DNA from: Calothrix sp. NIES-4105
GTDB taxonomy: Bacteria > Cyanobacteriota > Cyanobacteriia > Cyanobacteriales > Nostocaceae
Length of the DNA: 64,000 nucleotides
Assembly (NCBI RefSeq): GCF_002368415.1
Contig: NZ_AP018290.1
Location: forward strand, 9,477,717-9,541,716
Reading direction: 5' to 3'
This document shows, in pieces, positions 36,053 to 46,100 of this stretch (its first letter is position 1; the number at the start of each line of letters is the position of its first letter). The translations under genes were made by a program, and so were the position numbers. The notes beneath the pieces were generated by a model. That model did not search any database. It was given only the letters and a program-made list of their open reading frames with translations, and was not told where the DNA came from.

Positions 36053-39000
36053 ATGATTAACTACTATTTAATTAAGTATTTTCGCGCTGCTATCAGTTGT
36101 ATTACAGCTAGCAGCTTAGTTGCTAGCTTTGCCGTTAAATCACTTGCTCAAATTAACCCAGATACAACCTTACCTAATAACTCTAGCGTCAGGGTTGAAG
36201 GCAACAGAAGTATTATTGAAGCTGGAACAATGCAAGGAGGTAATCTTTTTCATAGCTTCAGGGAATTTAGTGTGAATAATGGAAGCGAAGCAATATTTAA
36301 TAATAGTGTTAATATCCAAAACATCATTACTAGAGTTACAGGTTCTACAGCTTCTAATATTAACGGGGTCATGAAATCTAACGCTGGGGCAAATTTATTT
36401 TTAATAAATCCCAGCGGAATTATATTTGGTGCAAACGCAAAGCTTGAGATTGGTGGTTCCTTTATTGGCAGTACCGCGAATGCAATTCAATTTGGTAATT
36501 TAGGAACATTCAGCGCAACTAATCCTCTTGTGCCGACACCATTATTAACAATCAATCCTTCTGCGTTGTTGTTTAATCAAATTCAAGCCAGTTCAATTGA
36601 AAGTAACTCTGTTGCATCTTCTGGTACTAATCCATCAAACGCATTCACAGCAAAAGGTTTGCGCGTACCGGATGGAAAAAGTTTGCTGCTAGTTGGCGGC
36701 AATGTCAGTATAAATAATGGAGGATTATATGCTTTTGGTGGACGAGTCGAGTTAGGGGGTTTGGCAGGTATGGGAACTGTTACGTTAAATAAGGATGGTG
36801 ATAATTTTAGTTTGAATTTTCCTTCTTTTGTAAATAAAAGTGATGTTTCTCTTAGCAATAATGCTAGTGTAGATGCGCGCGCGGGCAATGGTGGAAGTAT
36901 TGCAATTAATGCTCGTAATTTAGAAATAACAGGTAAAAGTCAGGTCTTAGCTGGGATACAAAACGGACTGGGTACTGATAATAGTAAAGCCGGAAATATT
37001 GATATTAATGCCACTGAAACAATTTTTCTTCAGGATAGTTATATTTATAATCTTGTCGGAAAAAATACAAAAGCACAGGGTGGTGATATCAATATCAAAA
37101 CAAACACCTTGAGATTAGAAGATGGAGGACAAGTTGGTACTAGCACATCTGGTGCAGGTCGAAGTGGAAATGTGGGAATTGATGCAGGTATTATAAAAGT
37201 AGTCGGTGTATCAAGCGATGGTTCTGGGGGAAGTGCTATAGCTACTCAAACTGAACCAACTGCAACAGGAGCAGCAGGAGATTTGATAATTAAGACTGAC
37301 CAATTGCTAGCACAAAACGGTGGATTTGTAAGTGTTAGTACATCTGGTACAGGTACTGGTGGAAATTTGAAAATTGATGCGACATCACTAGTAAAACTGC
37401 TTGGTGTAAATATTATTAATGTTGGTCGTAGCACTCCCAGCGGTTTGTTTGCTCAACAGCTTACTAAAGGTGCGACGGGTAATGCAGGAAGTTTGACAAT
37501 TAACACCCCTATGTTGCAAGTCTTAGATGGAGCTAAGGTTAGTGCTAGTACATTTGGTGCGGGTCGGGGTGGAGATTTGAAAATTGATGCAGCTACTATA
37601 AGAGTAATCGGTACATCAAGTAATGGTTTTAGCAGTGGTATAAATGCTCAAGCTGAATTAACCGCAACAGGAGCAGCAGGGAATTTGACAATTAAGACTG
37701 ACCAATTGCTGGTACAAAATGGGGGACAAGTTAGTGCTAGCACATTCAGTGCGAGTCAAGGTGGAAATTTGGAAATTAATGCAACCTCAAAAGTAGAGCT
37801 GATTGGTGTAAATACTGTTAATCGTAGAACTCCCAGTGGTTTGTTTGTTGTTGTAGCTGCCAAAGGTGCAACGGGTAATGCAGGAAGCCTAACAATTAAT
37901 AGCCCTATCTTGCAAGTCTCAGATGGAGCTACTGTTAGTGCTAGTACATCTGGTACGGGTCGGGGTGGAGATTTGAAGGTTGATGCTGGTAAAATAGAAG
38001 TAATTGGTACATCAAGCAGTGGTTCTAGCAGTAAAATAAATGTTCAATCAGAAGCAACTGCAACAGGACGAGCAGGAGATTTGATAATCAAGACTGGCCA
38101 ATTGCTGGTACGAAACGGCGGACAAGTTAGTGCTAGTACATTTGGTGCGGGTGCGGGTGGAAATTTGAAAATTGATGCGACCTCAAGGGTCGAGTTGTTT
38201 GGTGTAAATACTGTTATTAGTAGCCGTCCTAGTGGTTTGTTTGTTGCACAAGGTACTTCAGGTGCAACGGGGAATGCAGGAGATTTGACTATTAAGACTG
38301 ACCAGTTGCTAGTACAAGATAGGGGGGTAATAGGCGTGCTGAGTTACGGAACAGGAGCCGCAGGCAACCTAACTATAAGTGCTAACTCGATCAATTTAGA
38401 CAAACATGCTCAACTCACCGCAGACACACGCAGCAATAAAACTGATGTCACCCAAGCAACAATTAACATAAATTCACGAGATTTAATACTGCGCCGTGCT
38501 AGCAGCATTACCACGGACGCTACAGGTCCTGAAGTCATCGGTGGTAATATCAATATCAACACACTATATGTGTTAGGCGCCTTAGAAAAGAGTCAGATTA
38601 CAGCTAACTCAGCTAACTCGCGCGGTGGCAATATCAATATTAAAACTCAAGGTCTTCTTCGCAGTTTTGATAGCGCTATTACAGCAAGTGGAGCAAATAG
38701 TCAATTAAGCGGCAATGTCAACATTACAACTTTAATAGACCCTAGTAGAGGCTTAGTGGAAATTCCGATTAATTTAGTTGACCCCAGTGGACAAATTTTA
38801 GCAGCATGTTCTCTGAGAGATTCCCAAAATCAAAATTCTTTTATCGTTACAGGTCGTGGGGGATTGCCAATTAATCCTGAAAACTCATTGCAAGATGTTA
38901 ATACATTCGGAAGCTGGATAAGGTTAGAGAATTCGGTTGGCAGCAAAATTGAGCAACCTACACAAGCGCAAAAAGATAAAACTACAAATCCAATTATAGA

Positions 39001-39109
39001 AGCTAGTGCTTGGACCGTTGATGGTCGCGGTCAAGTATATTTAGTTGCTAACACAAAGGATGTTCAATCTCAATACGTGCCATCACAACCTAATTTCTGT
39101 CCTAAATAA
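36053..39109 (+). CDS. TpsA exoprotein 2 (filamentous haemagglutinin N-terminal domain)
   Basis: The protein has 1018 residues from the ATG at 36053, chosen because the signal peptide (ending in FAVKSLAQ) starts there. The frame stays open up to 35972, but that part is MITE sequence. The TPS domain is clear: GNLFHSFREFSVNNG, NIITRVTG and NPSGIIFGANAKLEIGGSF. The middle has about 400-base tandem repeats encoding AGNLTIKTDQLLVQNGGQVS and similar turns of a beta-helix. The C-terminal module has GGLPINPENSL, ASAWTVDGRGQVYLV and a Cys near the end, as in the other two TpsA proteins. No TpsB is next to it, so the one at 16054 may serve it. Confidence 0.92.
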   Translation: MINYYLIKYFRAAISCITASSLVASFAVKSLAQINPDTTLPNNSSVRVEGNRSIIEAGTMQGGNLFHSFREFSVNNGSEAIFNNSVNIQNIITRVTGSTASNINGVMKSNAGANLFLINPSGIIFGANAKLEIGGSFIGSTANAIQFGNLGTFSATNPLVPTPLLTINPSALLFNQIQASSIESNSVASSGTNPSNAFTAKGLRVPDGKSLLLVGGNVSINNGGLYAFGGRVELGGLAGMGTVTLNKDGDNFSLNFPSFVNKSDVSLSNNASVDARAGNGGSIAINARNLEITGKSQVLAGIQNGLGTDNSKAGNIDINATETIFLQDSYIYNLVGKNTKAQGGDINIKTNTLRLEDGGQVGTSTSGAGRSGNVGIDAGIIKVVGVSSDGSGGSAIATQTEPTATGAAGDLIIKTDQLLAQNGGFVSVSTSGTGTGGNLKIDATSLVKLLGVNIINVGRSTPSGLFAQQLTKGATGNAGSLTINTPMLQVLDGAKVSASTFGAGRGGDLKIDAATIRVIGTSSNGFSSGINAQAELTATGAAGNLTIKTDQLLVQNGGQVSASTFSASQGGNLEINATSKVELIGVNTVNRRTPSGLFVVVAAKGATGNAGSLTINSPILQVSDGATVSASTSGTGRGGDLKVDAGKIEVIGTSSSGSSSKINVQSEATATGRAGDLIIKTGQLLVRNGGQVSASTFGAGAGGNLKIDATSRVELFGVNTVISSRPSGLFVAQGTSGATGNAGDLTIKTDQLLVQDRGVIGVLSYGTGAAGNLTISANSINLDKHAQLTADTRSNKTDVTQATININSRDLILRRASSITTDATGPEVIGGNININTLYVLGALEKSQITANSANSRGGNINIKTQGLLRSFDSAITASGANSQLSGNVNITTLIDPSRGLVEIPINLVDPSGQILAACSLRDSQNQNSFIVTGRGGLPINPENSLQDVNTFGSWIRLENSVGSKIEQPTQAQKDKTTNPIIEASAWTVDGRGQVYLVANTKDVQSQYVPSQPNFCPK
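37240..38320. repeat. Imperfect ~400-bp tandem repeats inside TpsA 2
   Basis: Variants of the block GATTTGATAATTAAGACTGA recur near 37280, 37680, 38073 and 38282. Between the first three, nearly 400 bases repeat with substitutions, including the segments for GLFxxQxxxGATGNAG and GxGRGGDLKxDA. The frame is kept. Such repeats may expand or contract. Confidence 0.75.
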
Positions 39110-39325
39110 AATCCCCCCTTCCACGCGGCTACGGTGTACACACAAGTTCTTCAAAGTTGCTTAAGGACAAAATAACCCTTAACTTTCCTTTCTTTCTTTG
39201 TGTCCTTTGTGACCTTTGTGGTTCATTAAAGGGATAAACCACAAAGACACTAAGGACACAAAGAGGAGATATGAGAAGGATAAGAAGATGTGTGTACACC
39301 GTAGCTTATTAAAGGGGGGGATCAG
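39110..39325. repeat. CTTTGTG-family palindromic element after TpsA 2
   Basis: It has CCCCCCTTCCACGCGG, CTACGGTGTACACACAAG, CTTTGTGTCCTTTGTGACC, then AACCACAAAGACACTAAGG, GTGTGTACACCGTAGC and GGGGGGATCA. The two halves form a near-complete long inverted repeat. It lies between convergent genes and could terminate both. Confidence 0.82.
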
Positions 39326-39545
39326 TCATGATATAAAAATTTTAGTAAGCATTCAGAACATTCTTTGAATGTAGCAATTATCCTGAATGTCAAGCGGGCG
39401 CCCTTCAAAAAGTTGAACGGCTTCATAAGAGTAATGTGGTTGTATAAACCCAAAAAAACCTGTACCTCGCGAGCGATTTGGCGCCCAAATTAAGGCGCCT
39501 TTTGTCATTGTGGAACCCGCTAGATTACCTGCGTCTACTGATAAG

Positions 39546-40190
39546 CTACGAAAGCTTTCTTTTGTGGCGTAGCCAGATTGCAATCATCCCTATGCCAATT
39601 AGCGCTGCATTAGTTGCTGGTTCGGGAACTTGTTGAGGTATCTGGAACGAACCTTTTAAGAAAGCTTTACCTATTAAGGGGGCAGTTGGATCCTCGTTAA
39701 GTGGCTCGACCTCGGTAAAATTTAATATGCCACTGGCGCCACTAAACCTGCCCGCACCACCAGTGATATTGATTGTCCCAGTACCCGATAGTGTATTATT
39801 TGGGAAGTCAAATGCAGCAGTTGCGGTACTGTTTCCAAACAGCTTATCGGCGCCATTTCCAGAGAACTCTTCTCCACCTATGGGAAGACCTGATAAACCA
39901 AACCTTGATGCATCTTGAACAAATACGAGATTACCAGTAGTTGGGTCAATCCGACTGTAGTTATTAAAACTCCTGAAGTTAGTTAGTCCGTAAGGAGCAT
40001 TAGGATTAAAACCTACAATTAATGCCTGAGATACATCAGTATTAATGGGTGTCAAGGTGACAACAGTATCGTAAACAGTATCAAATGGAAAAGTTGTTTG
40101 TGCTTCGGCACTTTGTATAGACGACCCAAAGCCAACTAGTGTGAAAGCTACGGGAATTAGTCTTAGCAATGCAGTGTTTAAGCTGTACAT
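39546..40190 (-). CDS. PEP-CTERM sorted exported protein
   Basis: The protein has 214 residues. The signal peptide ends near IQSAEAQ. The body has a beta-rich segment with TGTINITGGAGRFSGASG. The C-terminus is a PEP-CTERM sorting signal: VPEPATNAALIGIGMIAIW followed by a basic tail RHKRK. In other bacteria this signal is processed by exosortase during export; cyanobacteria often carry such proteins without knowing their ligand. It lies between a TpsA and a TPR-CHAT gene, and belongs to a surface-protein region. Function beyond surface location is not visible. Confidence 0.85.
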   Translation of the reverse strand: MYSLNTALLRLIPVAFTLVGFGSSIQSAEAQTTFPFDTVYDTVVTLTPINTDVSQALIVGFNPNAPYGLTNFRSFNNYSRIDPTTGNLVFVQDASRFGLSGLPIGGEEFSGNGADKLFGNSTATAAFDFPNNTLSGTGTINITGGAGRFSGASGILNFTEVEPLNEDPTAPLIGKAFLKGSFQIPQQVPEPATNAALIGIGMIAIWLRHKRKLS

Positions 40191-40252
40191 AATTTAAGAT
40201 TTACCTTTTTATTGCTGTATAATACTGTATTTTTAAATATTGTGGTTTGTAC

Positions 40253-42862
40253 TTATAACCAGTTGCCAATTAAAACGTATGGCGCCCACGAAAGTGGACG
40301 ATTGAATTTATCAGTTTCAAGCAGGTTTAATTGAGCAAGTTGTAAAGCTTCGGCTGTAGATTTGCCTTTTGTTAATTGATGATAAAATTGATTAATAAAT
40401 TTCTCCGTGGATTCATCGCCAATTTGCCATAATGATGCTAGAGTACTGCGGGCGCCTGCACGTAAAGCTACACCTGCTAATCCTAATGCCGCACGGTTAT
40501 CTCCAGCAGCTGTTTCGCAAGCGCTGAGAACAAGTAATTCAATTGGTTCTGTTCGTTGCCGCTCTCGACTTTTGAGTAATTCATCTAGTTCAGCTACATA
40601 AATACGTTTATCTGATGCTAGAATAAAAGTCTCTGAAGCTTTCGAGCTAAATTTTCCGTGAGTTGCCAAGTGGACGACTTGAAAAGGTTGAGCATTGATG
40701 GTTTGTTCTAAAATTTTACTTTTGAATTTATCATTATATAATGTAACTGTTGTTACGCCTGCTTGTTGAATTGATTTTAGTTCTTTTCCAACATAAGGAA
40801 GTTGTGTGAATGGTTTGGGTGGTTGCGATAGTCCTCCTGCAAGAGCATTTAGTTTTTGCCGCGCGAGAGGTTTGGGTGTAAATAGCTGTAAACCTGGACT
40901 AATCGCGATAGCATACTTTTGGACTAAATATTCTTTACTGCTATCATCATACAAAGCAGCCATTGGAATATTTCGCAGCGAACCATCTGGTATAAATACT
41001 AAAGTTTTAATTTTATTAGTACTATTTTTTAGTTCTGCTTCAACTGGTCTAATTAACCATTTATATAGCTGTTTGGAAGCAGTTTGAAATTTTTGCATTT
41101 CATCAGGTTCAACTATACTTTCTCGCATTTGTGTAATGACTTGCTCTATCTCTCGACTATTAACATCTGAGGTTTTATGTATTAAAGGTTGCTCTGGAAG
41201 CTTGAGAATAATTTCAAGTTGATTATCTAAAATAATTGGGTAAAAGATAGCAGTATCAGGATTTTTAGTGTCTACTACTTTATCAAGCGCGACAAATTGG
41301 TTATTTAAGCAAGCTTCTCGAAAATAATTGTCTAATTCTGCTAATTGTAAAGCTTCCATTCGCTTGCGTACTTTGTCTAAATCAGGTAAAAGACCTTTTT
41401 GCTGTAAAAGCAGTTCTACTGACTGTCGATAAATAGGTTCTATACTATCACGGAAATTAAACTGTATTTCTCGATTTACTCCTGCTAAGTCTGTACGGAA
41501 AGTCGAAAGCGTTTCTATTGAAGCATCATAAGCTTTTATTGCTTCAGTAATATTGAGTTGTGCTTTGAGTATACGTCCCAACTGCCATTCCCAACGGTAA
41601 GCAATATCAGGAGCATTAATGTCTTGGGACTTTGACCATGCTTGTTTAGTTAAATTAAGTGCTTCAAGCCACTGTTTGTTTTGCTCGTAAACTTCACCTA
41701 AATTACCTAGTGCATAAGAAAGCGCGCGCTCGTCATTTATAGCTTTTGCTTGTTGGACGCTGGCTGCTAAAATAGAGGCAGTATCTTTTTTATCAGCAAT
41801 TTTCATTATCGTGCGCGCGAAATTAATTCGGGCATATATACTCGCGTGATTAGCGGGTAAATTAGGTAATTGAGATTGAATTACAGGAATTAGCGTTTGT
41901 GCTTCTGCTATTCGTTGATTATTAACAAGCAAGTTTAGTTGATTAATTTGAGCTTGGGTTTTGAAGAGTAGGTTCGGCGCCGAGTTGGCTGCATTTTGAT
42001 AATGTATAACAGCGTTATTAATATCACCACTAAGCCTAGTGGTATTACCAAGAGATAATTCTGTAAGACTAATTTCTTCGGGTAATTGTAGACGTTGAGC
42101 GATTTCTAAACTGTGCTGTAGACTTTTCTGAGATTTATCTAGTTCACCCAGTTGTTGCTGAACATTACCAAGCGAGCGCAAAGCACTTACTTTTACAACT
42201 GAGTCGGCTTGATTTTGTAACTGTTGAAATACTGATTCTAAAATATTTTCTGCACGACGGTTGAAACCAGAAACTCGTAAAGCTTGTGCTTGATTGATAC
42301 GACTGCGTAGAACTCCAGTATTATCGCCCAACTGGTGCCAATATATCTCGGCGCGCTTGGCTGTTTCATTCGCTGCATCTGACTGTCCCTGCTTTAGTTG
42401 TTGTCCAGTTAGAATATCTAAAGTTGGCGCCAGAACTTTTAGTAAATCTAATTTGGGATTGGTGACTTTTAATGTGTAATTTGAATTATCCCATCCTAGT
42501 AAATTTAAACTGGTGTTGATTGCAACACTTGCTTGTTTCCATGAACCTAGCTGTTCAAGTGCAAGGGAGAGGTTAGTTTGTGCTGCTGCTTGTCCAAGAG
42601 TATTGCCAGATTGTTTATAAATGCGAATAGCTTGTTGAAGAGTAGTTACTGCATCAGTTAGGCGCCCTGTTTTGAACAAATGTTCTGATTGCTGAAGAAG
42701 TTGTTCTGGTGTAGCTTGGGTTACGGTAGTTTGGGATTGTATAGATTGCGGTTGTTTTGCAAGTGTAATGGGAATAATAATCAAGGAGAAAGTGAGAGTA
42801 AATAGGACTAAGTTAATTGCTGCGATTTTAAATATTTTTTTCGAGAGTTTAAGCTTGTGCAT
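40253..42862 (-). CDS. TPR-CHAT protease-like protein (secretion locus 2)
   Basis: The protein has 869 residues and is a paralogue of the one at 13086. A signal-type hydrophobic segment (AINLVLFTLTFSLIIIPITL) is followed by tetratricopeptide repeats from about residue 48 to 480. The CHAT domain at the C-terminus has VHLATHGKFSSKASETFIL with the catalytic His and LSACETAAGDNRAALGLAG with the catalytic Cys. The promoter-proximal region closely resembles that of the TpsA gene at 43139-48682, so the two are probably expressed together. A role in processing or sensing exported proteins is possible. A GAGGAG ribosome-binding site precedes the start. Confidence 0.9.
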   Translation of the reverse strand: MHKLKLSKKIFKIAAINLVLFTLTFSLIIIPITLAKQPQSIQSQTTVTQATPEQLLQQSEHLFKTGRLTDAVTTLQQAIRIYKQSGNTLGQAAAQTNLSLALEQLGSWKQASVAINTSLNLLGWDNSNYTLKVTNPKLDLLKVLAPTLDILTGQQLKQGQSDAANETAKRAEIYWHQLGDNTGVLRSRINQAQALRVSGFNRRAENILESVFQQLQNQADSVVKVSALRSLGNVQQQLGELDKSQKSLQHSLEIAQRLQLPEEISLTELSLGNTTRLSGDINNAVIHYQNAANSAPNLLFKTQAQINQLNLLVNNQRIAEAQTLIPVIQSQLPNLPANHASIYARINFARTIMKIADKKDTASILAASVQQAKAINDERALSYALGNLGEVYEQNKQWLEALNLTKQAWSKSQDINAPDIAYRWEWQLGRILKAQLNITEAIKAYDASIETLSTFRTDLAGVNREIQFNFRDSIEPIYRQSVELLLQQKGLLPDLDKVRKRMEALQLAELDNYFREACLNNQFVALDKVVDTKNPDTAIFYPIILDNQLEIILKLPEQPLIHKTSDVNSREIEQVITQMRESIVEPDEMQKFQTASKQLYKWLIRPVEAELKNSTNKIKTLVFIPDGSLRNIPMAALYDDSSKEYLVQKYAIAISPGLQLFTPKPLARQKLNALAGGLSQPPKPFTQLPYVGKELKSIQQAGVTTVTLYNDKFKSKILEQTINAQPFQVVHLATHGKFSSKASETFILASDKRIYVAELDELLKSRERQRTEPIELLVLSACETAAGDNRAALGLAGVALRAGARSTLASLWQIGDESTEKFINQFYHQLTKGKSTAEALQLAQLNLLETDKFNRPLSWAPYVLIGNWL

Positions 42863-42881
42863 ACTCTACTCCTCAGTTATC

Positions 42882-42927
42882 GAACCCTTTATAAGAATAT
42901 AGGGGCGAGTATAGTCAATTTATTCAG
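42882..42927 (-). promoter_or_regulatory. Shared upstream block of TPR-CHAT 2 (copy of the TpsA 3 block)
   Basis: On the minus strand the block reads TGAATAAATTGACTATACTC, then CCCTATATTCTTATAAAGGG. It aligns with the block 18 bases upstream of TpsA 3 at 48700-48744 with few changes. The TATA-type boxes suggest promoter elements. Start of transcription is not known. Confidence 0.55.
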
Positions 42928-43138
42928 CACAGATTGGACGGATTACACGGATGGCACAGATTTTCAAATTATAACTGGCAGATGATATCAATCATGGTAC
43001 AGGCACCGCTCATCGAGTGTGTCATACTTTACATGCGTGTAATTGCAAAAGCTCAATGGAAAAATATATTTTACCAATTAACCTTAAACAAAAAGCGCAT
43101 TATAGAATCGTCTATTTATAGCAAGGAGTCGGGTCAAC

Positions 43139-46100
43139 TTAATTACCAGTACAAGAAACAGAATGTGAAGTTTGAGAAGATTGAGTTGCTCTCTCCACCA
43201 ATTCTACATTCCCATTACTATCAGATATCCAACCCGAAGCTTCTGTAATAGTTGGCGCCCTCCGGGTTCGCGAGTCCAACGCTCCGGAAGCCGACACCGC
43301 TGGCTCGCTCACCGCTGCAATTAAAGAAGGCTTATTTATGCTCGTGGTATTCGATTCTGGTTTGGCTTGAAATCTTACCCAGGCACTATAAGTACTTTGG
43401 TCTTGTAATGGTTCAATTGGACTAATAGGTAAACCAGAACGTCCAGTTGCGGTAAAACTATTATTAAATTGGCGACTTCCGGGAGTGCAGGCAGTAGAAA
43501 TTTGGTTAGAAGCATCAACTAAACTAACCGGAAGTTCAATTAAACCGTTACTAGGGTCTACATCAGGTGGAGTAATCTGTATATTACCGCTTAAATCGGG
43601 AGCGCCGCCTTTTGCAGTAATGTCACTTGTATTTGGGGAAGGTTCTTTTCTTGCTTGAATACCAAAGATTCCTGCCGTATTTTTAATGATGACATTTCCA
43701 CCGCGCGCCGAGGCAGAATCTGCCCGAATATCGCTATTTTCTGATGGTACAGCAACGATAAAGCCATTTTTAGCATCAATATTTATGTTACCGCCAGTAA
43801 TATTATCACCATTCGCGTTAGTAGTTATACTGCTACCTCGACGTAGTAATAATAAAGGTGAATTGAGAAATATGTTTCCTCCACCACCAGTCGTATCAGC
43901 TTTAAGAGAGGCGCCATTATCGAGTAACATCGAGTTAGCATCTATAGTTAAATTGCCAGCTTTCCCTGAATTTGTACTGCTGACTGTAACTTGGGCGCCA
44001 TCTCGTGCTATAAATTTTCCTGTCCTTAAAGTTAAGTTTCCACCGTTGCCAGCACCCGTAGTTTCAGCGGAAACTATCGAACCATCACCAGTAAGGGTAA
44101 TTGATTCAGGAGCAGTTATTGTTAAAGTTCCTCCAGTACCACTACTCGAAGTAGATGCGGATATTTGCGCCCCGTTTTGGAAATCTACTTTTAGATTTTG
44201 TTCGTTACCAAGTGGTTGCAAAATAAGTTTACCTGCGGCGCCTGTACTACTGGTTTGGGCAAATAAACCGCTATTAGAACCAGATAATTGAATTTCCTTA
44301 GCATTGACGATAATGTCACCCGCAGTTCCACTACTTGATGTTGAGGTAAGGAGTTTTCCACCGTTAGCAGTATTTAAGGTATTCGCACTGACTACGATGT
44401 TGCCCCCATTGGAATTAGTTTCGGTTTGGGCATCTAACACTGCTGCATCCGCAACGCTGAGGTTGGGAGTTGTAACGCTGATATTACCCCCTTGACCAAC
44501 GGTAACATTACTGCCTGTACGCAATAAAGTATCACCACCACTACCCGATCGTAAACCACTACCAACACCTCTTAAATTTACCGCATCAGTAGCAGTCACA
44601 TTAATATCCCCAGCTTTCCCATCTCCCAAAGTTTGAGTTATTACGTTTCCTCCTTCTGTAACATCAAGAGAACGAGTTCGCAAGTCGATAATACCACTAT
44701 TACCCTTTGCACTGAGTGCCACACCACTTAAAATTGAGCCATTGTTAACTAAAATAGAGTCTGCTTTCACAGAAATATTACCTGCATTACTATTTTGCCC
44801 GAATGTAGTTGTTGCAATTCCGCTTTGTTCTCTAATTATCAATTTTCCCGTTTCAATTACCAAACTGCCCGCATTGCCACTAGAATTTGTATTGGCTTGA
44901 GTAAATAAACCGCTTGGATATTGAGTAATATTATTATCTGAGGAATTAAAAGTAGGATTAAAACCAAGATACTGCTGCGGTCGAATGTTTCGTTGAATAT
45001 ATAAGTTTGTAAATAAGGACTGTGAGCCATTAACCCCAACACCACTTACTTCTACTCGGTCAGAGGCACGTATAATAATATTTCCACCCTGTCCGCTATT
45101 ATGGGTAGTTGCGGATACTTGCGAACCGCCTGTTAAAAATACGGATGGAGCAGTAATCTGAATATCACCTCCCGAACCAGAACCGAAGGTATCGCTGTAA
45201 ATAGGATTGTTAGCTAAATAAAAGGGTTGATTGCTAGTAATGGTAATCTTCCCCGAACCTAATTCACCAGTAGATAAAAGCGCAGCAATGCTAATACTGT
45301 CACCCTTTAAACTAATATCTCCACTAAATCCCTGTTGTGATTGCGTAAGAATATTTCCTGTTTTAATATTACCATCAGCACTGAGCGTAATGTTTCCACC
45401 ATTGCCTACACCACCAGAACTAAACCCGTAAGTTTCTAAATCTCCTGTGGTAATATCACCCTTGGCAGTTAGAGAAATTATTCCTGATCGTCCACCTCTA
45501 GAAATCGAAGTCAACTCTCCTTCAGTAGTGTTAATGCTTCCCATTGTGCTATTAAGGATGATATTACCACCAAGACCATTGATAAAAGGTTGAGAAGAAG
45601 CATCAATAGAACTCGTAGTAATGTTGCCCCTAGCAGTTATAGAAACATTTCCTCCTAAACCGTAAACTGCTCCTGTTGCTAATTTTCCGCCTACAGTATT
45701 GATAGAGCCAAATGTGCTGTTGAGGCTAATATTACCGCCCTTTTCAGATTGGGTGGTAGTAGTTCTAATCTCACCTGTGATAATGTCACCATAAGCAGCA
45801 AGTAAAACTGCTCCCCCTTCATAGTCATTATTCAAGCTCCAAGTCTCGATCTTTCCAGCTACTGTATTAATAGCACTTTTTGTACTCTCAAGGGTGATAT
45901 TACCACCACTACCACCAGTGGAATTAGATTGTATATTGCCCGTAGTAATATTACCAGAAGCAGTAAATTTTATATTCCCGGCATTTCCTCCGCCTATAGT
46001 GTCACCTGCATAAGATTTTACATCGCCGATAGTAATTTTGCCATTGCTAGCACTTAAAGTTATATCACCACCGTTTCCTGCTATCCCTGTATTAATAGAT

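Noticed and set aside
39353-39583. 76-residue minus-strand frame overlapping the end of the PEP-CTERM gene
   Set aside because: No ribosome-binding site, no recognised family, and it overlaps the better-supported gene by 38 bases.
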